DNA from: an uncultured Bacillaceae bacterium
GTDB taxonomy: Bacteria; Bacillota; Bacilli; Bacillales; Alkalibacillaceae
NCBI GenBank assembly: GCA_937958375.1
Contig: CALGNY010000065.1
Coordinates: 1-10,745 of the forward strand
Reading direction: 5' to 3'
DNA: 10,745 nt
Part shown: piece after piece, positions 5,760-10,745 of the stretch
How positions within the stretch are numbered: the first letter of the stretch is position 1
How the letters are laid out: every line of letters starts with the position of its first letter
The notes under the pieces: model-generated
Database searches by the model: none
What the model was told of the DNA's origin: nothing
Seen by the model: only the letters and a program-made list of their open reading frames with translations
Program-made: the position numbers and the translations under genes

Positions 5760-5824
5760 TACATATCCTCCTGTCCTTCCGATTATGAGGTTGTTCAAGT
5801 CTTTATTCAAATTTTCCTATCAAT

Positions 5825-5853
5825 ACTTTAGCACGACGACAAAAAATTGTGAA
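5825..5853 (-). promoter_or_regulatory. Candidate promoter of the 5370-5759 gene
   Basis: On the minus strand TTCACA (5848-5853), a 17-nt spacer and TAAAGT (5825-5830) match the SigA consensus at 5/6 and 4/6 and lie about 65 nt before the start codon. On the plus strand an equally plausible but weaker pair faces away (TCGTCA 5859-5864 and TAAAAT 5882-5887, 17 nt apart), toward the repeat element and rsmD. Confidence 0.4.
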
Positions 5854-5930
5854 TTCATTCGTCAGATGACAAAGTTTTTGGTAAAATGAATAGGAATTTG
5901 TAGAAAGATAGGCGATGCGGTCTTCTCTTC

Positions 5931-6210
5931 AATGGCACTGTTAAAGTCCGTTGTTGTTATGGTGAATCGCTTTCGGTGGACGCTTTTACCCAAAGGGCAT
6001 AAGGGCGACATCTGCGATAAATCGCAGTGTCTACTTTACCGCGGGCACGGCTTCAGCTAACTTGGGAAAAAAATCACTTCCCAAGTGGATCTTCAGCTCG
6101 TGCTGTTCCGACGCCCTGGACGGGCTAGTGTCAACGTTGGCCACAGGACGTGGCCGGTTTTAGTTGACCCGCAGGAGTCGCCACCTCCGCTCTTCACCAT
6201 ACAACAACTC
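5931..6210. repeat. Compound hairpin-rich repeat element (MITE-like or structured RNA)
   Basis: This stretch is visibly richer in GC than its surroundings and has no credible reading frame. Its ends are imperfect inverted repeats: GTTGTTGTTATGGTGAA (5950-5966) against TTCACCATACAACAAC (6193-6208), continuing inward as GGTGG-type sequence on both sides. Inside are further stems: GACATCTGCGAT/ATCGCAGTGTC (6007-6031), CTTGGGAA/TTCCCAAG (6061-6085) with flanking complementary GCACG/CGTGC, GCCC/GGGC (6113-6124), and GGCCAC/GTGGCC (6139-6155) nested in TCAAC/GTTGA (6131-6167). The whole could fold as a multi-armed structure. From memory, sequences with the CGGGCACGG-CTTCAGCT and CTCGTGCTGTTCC blocks recur between genes in many Bacillaceae, sometimes near IS1182-like elements. 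No transposase is present here and I see no clear target-site duplication. Confidence 0.72.
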
Positions 6211-6261
6211 AGAGCAAATTTCTTTATTCTTTACACTAAACTTTATCAGAGCCTTTCCAAT

Positions 6262-6295
6262 AAAAAAGCTCTTTTTCACAAATGTGAAAAAGAGC
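6262..6295 (-). terminator. Minus-strand intrinsic terminator without an obvious gene
   Basis: GCTCTTTTTCAC (6268-6279) pairs perfectly over 12 bp with GTGAAAAAGAGC (6284-6295) around a 4-nt loop. Six consecutive A on the plus strand (6262-6267) become a T-run right after the stem on the minus strand, so it reads as a terminator leftwards. On the plus strand no T-run follows. No minus-strand gene lies closely upstream, so it would end an antisense or leader transcript begun right of 6300. Confidence 0.65.
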
Positions 6296-6301
6296 AAAGG
6301 C

Positions 6302-6473
6302 CTCTTTGACAAGCAAAGAGTTACAAAAAGGGAGAGGAGAAACCGGAAGAAGACTTATGGGGAATGATAAGACTTCTCCGCATAGAACGGTTTCCTCAAT
6401 TACCGCTCTTATGCATATCTTTGACCACATTATCCAAAGATATACATCAGATATTACGAAAAGGTGATTCATT
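6302..6473 (+). ncRNA. rsmD (ylbH) leader: chain of stem-loops
   Basis: Three stems lie between the terminator-like hairpin and the rsmD start. The first is CTCTTTG/CAAAGAG (6302-6320). The second is a long two-tier hairpin: GAGGAGAAACCG (6334-6345) pairs with CGGTTTCCTC (6388-6397) with a 2-nt bulge, and inside it GAAGACTTAT (6349-6358) pairs with ATAAGACTTC (6367-6376) with one mismatch. The third is ATATCTTTG/CAAAGATAT (6415-6443), 9 bp perfect. The rsmD ribosome site AAGGTGAT follows. A structured 'ylbH leader' RNA (Rfam family of that name) is known upstream of this gene in B. subtilis and relatives; position and stem content agree, but I could not align to its covariance model. No plus-strand terminator is visible, so control of translation or RNA stability is more likely than attenuation. 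Confidence 0.6.
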
Positions 6474-7049
6474 TTGCGTGTTGTAGCTGGAAAATTCAAA
6501 GGCCATCCATTGAAGTCGGTCTCCCATTCCAAAACGAGACCAACTTCTGATAAGGTAAAAGAATCGCTTTTTCACTCCATTGGACCTTTTTTTCAAGGTG
6601 GAGAAGGCTTGGATCTTTTTGCGGGTAGTGGTGGATTGGGTATAGAGGCATTAAGCCGTGGTGTGGACCATGTCATTTTTGTGGATAAAGATTATCAAGC
6701 GATCCAGATCATCAAGGAAAACATCCGCAAATTAAAATTAGAAGATTCATGTGAAATCTACCGAAATGATGCCTTTCGAGCCATTAAAGCGGCGAGTAAA
6801 AGAGGAAAGCAGTTCGATTATGTATTCTTGGACCCGCCTTATGGAAAAATTCCATTCGACAAATTATTGCAAGCGCTTCATGAAGCAAATTTGCTTAAGC
6901 AAGATGCTTTGGTGATTTGTGAGCATGACCAGGCTGAACGTATGCCAGAAGGTAGCACTTATTTTAGCAAAATGAATGAGTCTGCCAAAACATCGTTAAC
7001 CACCATTACATTTTATCGATATTCGAATAGGGGGAATGAACATGGGTAA
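6474..7049 (+). CDS. rsmD: 16S rRNA (guanine(966)-N(2))-methyltransferase RsmD
   Basis: A 191-residue class I SAM-dependent methyltransferase of the usual RsmD length. It adds a methyl group to N2 of G966 in 16S rRNA on the assembling 30S subunit. The sequence shows the N-terminal MRVVAGKFKG, the TRPTSDKVKESLF segment (21-33), SAM-binding motif I as LDLFAGSGGLGIEAL (46-60), an acidic SAM ribose contact at VDKD (70-73), and catalytic motif IV DPPY (120-123) after YVFL. The start is TTG at 6474, supported by AAGGTGAT upstream and by the conserved N-terminus beginning right there; a weak start after a structured leader suggests translational control. It overlaps coaD by 8 nt, the usual rsmD-coaD operon. 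The B. subtilis name is ylbH. Identity is certain at family level. Confidence 0.97.
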   Translation: MRVVAGKFKGHPLKSVSHSKTRPTSDKVKESLFHSIGPFFQGGEGLDLFAGSGGLGIEALSRGVDHVIFVDKDYQAIQIIKENIRKLKLEDSCEIYRNDAFRAIKAASKRGKQFDYVFLDPPYGKIPFDKLLQALHEANLLKQDALVICEHDQAERMPEGSTYFSKMNESAKTSLTTITFYRYSNRGNEHG

Positions 7050-7524
7050 GATTGCTATCTGTCCAGGGAGCTTTGACCCAATCACCAATGGGCACTTGGA
7101 TATTATTAAACGCGGTGCAGAAATTTTTGGCGAAGTGATTGTCGTCGTATTTAAAAACCAGTCCAAATCGCCACTCTTTTCGGTTGAAGAGCGGATTGAA
7201 CTGATCCGGGAGGCTACGAAGGATTTACCAAATGTTTCAGTTGATGAAAGCAAAGGCCTCGTGGTCGATTATGCCAGTGAAAAAAATGCTTCGGCCATTT
7301 TACGGGGCCTTCGCGCCGTCAGTGACTTTGAATATGAAATGCAGATCACATCGATGAACCGAAAATTGAACGCCGAAGTGGAAACCTTCTTTATGATGAC
7401 GAATAATCAGTACTCGTTCCTTAGCTCGAGTATTGTCAAAGAAGCGGCGCGTTACCACTCAGATGTTTCTGATTTGGTTCCAAAAGCTGTAGAAGAAGCA
7501 TTGAAAGAAAAATATAGTAACTAA
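7042..7524 (+). CDS. coaD: Phosphopantetheine adenylyltransferase CoaD
   Basis: A 160-residue cytoplasmic enzyme for the fourth step of coenzyme A synthesis: 4'-phosphopantetheine plus ATP gives dephospho-CoA and pyrophosphate. It has the nucleotidyltransferase fold signature GSFDPITNGH (9-18) containing the TxGH motif with His18, the conserved LRGLRAVSDFEYE block (87-99) that contacts the substrate, and the C-terminal FLSSSIVKE (126-134), equivalent to the ISSTxVR-type nucleotide-binding motif. I use the ATG at 7042, which is 7 nt after a GGGGG ribosome site and gives the usual Met-Gly-Lys start; the ATG at 7036 abuts that site and is less likely. It overlaps the 3' end of rsmD by 8 nt (translational coupling). 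Its stop overlaps the convergent ylbJ stop by 4 nt, with no terminator between them. B. subtilis name ylbI. Confidence 0.97.
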   Translation: MGKIAICPGSFDPITNGHLDIIKRGAEIFGEVIVVVFKNQSKSPLFSVEERIELIREATKDLPNVSVDESKGLVVDYASEKNASAILRGLRAVSDFEYEMQITSMNRKLNAEVETFFMMTNNQYSFLSSSIVKEAARYHSDVSDLVPKAVEEALKEKYSN

Positions 7525-8744
7525 ATGGATGTTTGATCTTTTTTGATTTTCCAAATCATATAAAAACAAAATAACATCAAGGCCGAAATGGTGAAAATAG
7601 GTCCTAGTTGTGTATACCGTTCATAAAAGTGTTCAAACCAGCTCGCATCCGGGCTGGGTTGGACAACTGGAAAGTCTTTTCCCGTCTCTTCGTAACGATT
7701 TTCATACAATGGCTTATACAATAGAAATGTCATCGTCGTCGCAAAGATGATATGTAAAAATCGGGCGAAGAAATAGGGAGCATACTTTAAATCAGTTTCA
7801 GCTATGATTGATGCGATTTGGGCATGAATGGATAAGCCGTTAAATGCGAGAACACCACTGACGACAATCAGTTGTGCCAATAACGTCGTGTTTTCGGTTT
7901 CACTGATTAATTGAGCGCCGATGGTTACTTCGAATATGCTCGAAATGATCGGTAAAGTGAACTGTTGGATGGCCTGGAATGAAAGAACGTTCACCAGTTT
8001 AGCGAGATAATCGATGACACCCGTCAGAAGTAAAAGTTGATTCAGTACAGAGAACAAAACAATAAATCCGCCGACCATACATAACGTCTGGATCGCTGAG
8101 GTCACAGCTTTTCCAAGAATACTTCCAAGGGGTTTGTTGTTTTGTAGGCGATGAGCGTGGAGTTTTCTCCATGCTCTTTTGATGATGATTCCTTCTTCTT
8201 TTGGCTTTAAGGTTTGTTGATTTGATTGCTCGCCCCTTTTATAAAACCGCATACACAATCCAACCAATATGGCCCCGACATAATGACTGACCGCAAGAAG
8301 GATACCGACTTTTGCATTCTGGAAAAAACCAATGCTGATGGCTCCGAAAATGAAAAGAGGATTCGAAGCATTCGTAAATGAGATGAGCCGTTCACCCTCG
8401 GCTTGGCTAACGGTGTTTTCTTTCCGAAGTTGGCTGGTGATTTTTGCACCTGCCGGATATCCGCTCGCTAATCCCATTCCAATGACTACCCCACCTGAGC
8501 CGGGCACATTAAATAACGGTCTCATCATCGGTTCAAGCATGACGCCGATAAATTGCACGACACCAAAGGCGATCATTAATTCAGCGACTATGAAAAACGG
8601 CAGTAAGGAAGGAAAGACAACTTCAAGCCAGAGATGGATGCCGCGTAAGGAAGCATCAAAAGATTGCTCAGGAAAACTGATGATACTGATGCCTAAAAAA
8701 CAAGCTGAAATGGCCATGACGATTGATTTGATCTTTTCTTTCAA
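7521..8744 (-). CDS. ylbJ: Sporulation integral membrane protein YlbJ
   Basis: A 407-residue polytopic membrane protein, matching the length of B. subtilis YlbJ. In B. subtilis this SigE-dependent protein is required for spore cortex formation. Two nucleoside-recognition (Gate) type segments are visible: one near 40-165 with the signature GSGGVVIGMGLASGYPAG (82-99) and FTNASNPLFIFGAI (123-136), and a second half from about 205 with LCMVGGFIVLFSVLNQ and SSIFEVTIGAQLIS. A basic loop (165-205) separates them, and a last membrane helix lies near the C-terminus (about 381-400). The start is TTG, with GGGGAGG 8 nt upstream. I did not find a convincing SigE promoter by eye (AATACAAG near 8805-8812 is the closest -10-like match). 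It lies between coaD (+) and ylbK (+), on the opposite strand. The family call is firm; the transported ligand, if any, is unknown. Confidence 0.92.
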   Translation of the reverse strand: MKEKIKSIVMAISACFLGISIISFPEQSFDASLRGIHLWLEVVFPSLLPFFIVAELMIAFGVVQFIGVMLEPMMRPLFNVPGSGGVVIGMGLASGYPAGAKITSQLRKENTVSQAEGERLISFTNASNPLFIFGAISIGFFQNAKVGILLAVSHYVGAILVGLCMRFYKRGEQSNQQTLKPKEEGIIIKRAWRKLHAHRLQNNKPLGSILGKAVTSAIQTLCMVGGFIVLFSVLNQLLLLTGVIDYLAKLVNVLSFQAIQQFTLPIISSIFEVTIGAQLISETENTTLLAQLIVVSGVLAFNGLSIHAQIASIIAETDLKYAPYFFARFLHIIFATTMTFLLYKPLYENRYEETGKDFPVVQPSPDASWFEHFYERYTQLGPIFTISALMLFCFYMIWKIKKDQTSI

Positions 8745-8803
8745 CTAAGTAACCTCCCCTGAGCACCGTGACTGTACGAATAGTTCTTCACATAGTAAAA
8801 TAA

Positions 8804-8853
8804 ACTTGTATTAACTTGCTTATAAATTTTACGCTTGTACACCTTGCTATTAT
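8804..8853 (+). repeat. Direct repeat in the ylbJ-ylbK divergent intergenic region
   Basis: CTTGTA with CTTGCT closely following occurs twice: CTTGTA at 8805-8810 and CTTGCT at 8815-8820, then CTTGTA at 8834-8839 and CTTGCT at 8843-8848, each followed by a TAT-type sequence. The period is 28-29 bp, about three helical turns, so two protein dimers could bind the same face. TATTAT (8848-8853) is a possible -10 for ylbK, but I see no -35 at the right distance. Confidence 0.35.
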
Positions 8854-8887
8854 GCATGAAATCGATTGAAGTGAAGGAGTTTTATGG

Positions 8888-9667
8888 ATGGAACGTCCAA
8901 AAGTCGGCCTAGCGTTAGGGTCTGGTGGATCGCGTGGTTTTTCACACTTAGGTGTATTAAATAAATTGCATGAAGCGAATATTCCCATCGACTATATTGC
9001 TGGCTCCTCTATGGGTGCGCTCATCGGAGCCTTATATGCAGCGGGGCAGCGCATTGAAGATTTGCATACGTTAGCTTCTACGTTTCGTATGAAATATTTA
9101 ACCGATTTTACGGTTCCAAAAATGGGATTGATCCAAGGAGAGCGGATTAAAGCCTACATTCGGATGTTTACATATCAAAAGCGACTTGAAGAATTTCCGA
9201 TTCCGGTGAGCATCATCGCAACCGACATCCATAACGGAGAAAAAGTCGTTCTGACAGAAGGGGACGCAGCACAGGCCGTCCGTGCCAGTATCTCTATTCC
9301 AGGAATTTTCGTACCGGAAGAGATTGATGGGCGACTCCTTGTTGATGGTGGTGTGATCGATCGTGTGCCGATTTCGGTCGTTCGCGAAATGGGAGCAGAC
9401 ATCGTGATTGCCGTGGATTGTTCGAAATTCGAGAGCAACTCGGAGGTCAACACGATCTATGATATCATCATGCAAAGCATTGATATTATGCAGGACGATA
9501 TCACCCAACGAATGATCATGGATGCAGAAGTCATCATGCGTCCACACGTCTACCAATATAGCTCAAGAAACTATACACAAATCGAAGAGATCATTCGTGA
9601 AGGTGAAATCGAAGCAGAGAAATATATCGAACCGATACGTGAAATGATCGAGGATTGGAAGGATTAG
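8888..9667 (+). CDS. ylbK: Patatin-like phospholipase family protein YlbK
   Basis: A 259-residue patatin-like hydrolase (PF01734), a Ser-Asp dyad acyl-ester hydrolase of bacterial RssA/YchK type. The oxyanion-hole loop is GSGGSRG (11-17), the nucleophile elbow GSSMG (39-43) with Ser41, and the dyad aspartate lies in DGG (153-155). All three catalytic elements are intact, so it is likely active, but the natural substrate is unknown. There is no signal peptide, so it should act in the cytoplasm or at the inner membrane face. The C-terminal 80 residues are helical and acidic. The start is ATG with AAGGAG 8 nt upstream; an ATG at 8884 is out of frame. ylbL begins 2 nt after its stop, and the ylbL ribosome site lies within the end of ylbK, so the two are translationally linked. 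Confidence 0.94.
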   Translation: MERPKVGLALGSGGSRGFSHLGVLNKLHEANIPIDYIAGSSMGALIGALYAAGQRIEDLHTLASTFRMKYLTDFTVPKMGLIQGERIKAYIRMFTYQKRLEEFPIPVSIIATDIHNGEKVVLTEGDAAQAVRASISIPGIFVPEEIDGRLLVDGGVIDRVPISVVREMGADIVIAVDCSKFESNSEVNTIYDIIMQSIDIMQDDITQRMIMDAEVIMRPHVYQYSSRNYTQIEEIIREGEIEAEKYIEPIREMIEDWKD

Positions 9668-9669
9668 CC

Positions 9670-10698
9670 ATGTATTTTAACCGAAGACATATCATTACGT
9701 TATTGATCATACTGGTAATCGTATTCTTTCTTAGCTATTACAAGCTGGATTACTATATTTATCAACCTGGAGATATCCGAGCGTTGGATGGTGTCGTGGA
9801 AGTAGAAGACGGATCTTCCAGTGAAGGGGAAATGAACCTGGTGACCGTTCGAGGCGGACAAGCGACACCGATTTACTATTTATGGGCGAAAATTCGGCCT
9901 TATCATGATATTTATGATTTAGAAGACGTCCGGCCAGAAGGGGTTAGCCAGGATGAGTATATGGAAGCTCAACTGCACTTTATGGAGTCGTCTCAAGAAG
10001 CGGCTACCGTCGTTGCTTTCCAAGCGGCAGGTGAGGAGATCACCATTGGTTATGATGGTGTTTATGTAGGTCTTGTAATGGAAAATATGCCGGCTTTCGG
10101 TGTTTTGGAAGTGGGAGACCAAATTATAGAGGTCGAAGGTGTTCCGGTTTCATCCGGGGATGAGGTCGTCGAGCTGACCTCAGACAAATCGATCGGCGAT
10201 GAATTGCAGCTGACCGTCTTGCGAGAGGAAGAGGAAGTAGAAGTGTCAATCGAACTGGCACCACTCGGCGAAACGCCTGAAAGACCCGGAATGGGGATTT
10301 CTTTGGTTACAGACCGATCGGTATCCCATGACAGGGAAGTCACTTATGATAGCGGAAGAATTGGCGGCCCAAGTGCTGGTTTGATTTTTGCCCTAGAAGT
10401 ATATGATCAATTAACGGAAGAAGACGTAACGAAAGGCTACCAAATCGTTGCGACAGGTGAAATCGATTATGATGGTTCTGTTTACCCGATTGGCGGAATC
10501 GATAAGAAAGTCGTTGCAGCTGATGAAGCGGGAGCAGATTTGTTTTTTGCACCAAATGAAGATGGTCGGGAAGGTTCGAATTATGAAGTCGCAAAAGAAA
10601 CTGCCGAAGACATAGAATCAGACATGGAAGTTGTCCCGGTAGATGAATTTCAAGATGCACTGGAATACTTGGAAGGACTTCCGGTAAAAGCATCGTAA
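9670..10698 (+). CDS. ylbL: YlbL (DdcP): membrane-anchored PDZ-Lon type serine protease
   Basis: A 342-residue protease of the SepM/YlbL type, equal in size to B. subtilis YlbL. In B. subtilis, YlbL (DdcP) degrades the cell-division inhibitor YneA so growth can resume after DNA damage; in streptococci SepM trims a competence pheromone. One N-terminal membrane helix (7-24) anchors it with the catalytic part outside. A PDZ domain occupies about 128-200, and the C-terminal Lon-like domain (about 205-335) carries the Ser-Lys dyad: Ser235 in GGPSAG and Lys280 in IGGIDKK. The extracellular part is very acidic, as in proteins from salt-adapted bacteria. I chose the ATG at 9670, with GGAAGGA upstream; an in-frame TTG at 9655 would add five residues and lies inside ylbK. 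A terminator follows 8 nt after the stop. Confidence 0.95.
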   Translation: MYFNRRHIITLLIILVIVFFLSYYKLDYYIYQPGDIRALDGVVEVEDGSSSEGEMNLVTVRGGQATPIYYLWAKIRPYHDIYDLEDVRPEGVSQDEYMEAQLHFMESSQEAATVVAFQAAGEEITIGYDGVYVGLVMENMPAFGVLEVGDQIIEVEGVPVSSGDEVVELTSDKSIGDELQLTVLREEEEVEVSIELAPLGETPERPGMGISLVTDRSVSHDREVTYDSGRIGGPSAGLIFALEVYDQLTEEDVTKGYQIVATGEIDYDGSVYPIGGIDKKVVAADEAGADLFFAPNEDGREGSNYEVAKETAEDIESDMEVVPVDEFQDALEYLEGLPVKAS

Positions 10699-10705
10699 AT
10701 AGGAG

Positions 10706-10741
10706 GGGAGGCTGTGAGAAAATTTCTTAGCCTCCCTTTTT
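10706..10741 (+). terminator. Terminator of the ylbK-ylbL unit
   Basis: GGGAGGCT (10706-10713) pairs perfectly with AGCCTCCC (10729-10736), followed by TTTTT (10737-10741). It starts 8 nt after the ylbL stop codon. AGGAGGGG at 10701-10708 would serve as a ribosome site for a nine-codon frame opening at GTG 10714 and closing at TAG 10741-10743, entirely inside the terminator; this is probably chance. Confidence 0.9.
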
Positions 10742-10745
10742 AGGT

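Noticed and set aside
5760..5810. N-terminal extension of the 5370-5759 gene
   Set aside because: An ideal AGGAGG lies 7 nt before the ATG at 5759, and the extra 17 residues would be encoded by the ribosome-site region itself.
5931..6210. Complete insertion sequence
   Set aside because: No transposase frame, intact or broken, is present on either strand; at most a non-autonomous element.
6085..6367. Overlapping plus-strand frames (6085-6309 and 6164-6367)
   Set aside because: They run through the inverted-repeat element and rsmD leader, have no ribosome site, and their compositions reflect hairpin DNA rather than protein.
8332..8748. 138-codon plus-strand frame opposite ylbJ
   Set aside because: Antisense shadow of ylbJ with no ribosome site or recognisable family features.
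10714..10743. Nine-codon GTG frame inside the ylbL terminator
   Set aside because: Although AGGAGGGG precedes it, the frame consists of the terminator arms and T-run; coincidence is the simplest explanation without conservation data.

Overview
The window reads as a chromosomal segment of a low-GC, endospore-forming Firmicute of the family Bacillaceae. The evidence is gene content and order: ctaG, then the ylbD-ylbF-ylbG-ylbH(rsmD)-ylbI(coaD)-ylbJ-ylbK-ylbL block familiar from Bacillus subtilis, with strong AGGAGG-type ribosome binding sites and several GTG/TTG starts. Divergence from B. subtilis (no ylbB, ylbC or ylbE, and extra genes between blocks) and an acidic secreted-side protease suggest a halotolerant relative of the Halobacillus/Virgibacillus/Oceanobacillus type. 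That genus-level guess is inference only.

Layout. 1-253 holds a 51-bp-period palindromic repeat, a hairpin and a possible six-codon upstream ORF before ctaG. 254-1624 is a two-gene membrane operon for cytochrome oxidase biogenesis (ctaG, DUF420/yozB), closed by an unusually large three-part hairpin at 1677-1766. 1795-3930 is on the minus strand: a cold-shock protein with a long leader, an AI-2E-family permease, and a YugN-like protein, each with its own signals. From 4040 the plus strand carries ylbD, ricF(ylbF) and ylbG, with a perfect 8-bp-arm palindrome in the ylbD promoter. A bidirectional terminator at 5331-5370 separates these from a minus-strand protein of unknown function (5370-5759).

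5760-6473 is a 714-bp gap without a protein gene. It holds a divergent promoter candidate, a compound hairpin-rich repeat element (about 5931-6210) of higher GC than its surroundings, and a chain of stem-loops leading into rsmD that occupies the place of the 'ylbH leader' RNA. rsmD and coaD are translationally coupled (8-nt overlap); coaD converges on ylbJ with a 4-nt overlap. ylbK and ylbL form a tight pair (2-nt gap) ended by a terminator at the window edge.

Functionally the genes cover respiration assembly (ctaG, yozB), RNA processing and sporulation control (ricF; ylbD, ylbJ), rRNA methylation (rsmD), coenzyme A synthesis (coaD), and membrane proteolysis linked to DNA-damage recovery (ylbL). 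I see no phage, CRISPR, toxin-antitoxin or defence genes. The unexplained content is in the non-coding DNA: two repeat families, the rsmD leader with mutually exclusive hairpins and a minus-strand terminator, and the ylbD palindrome.
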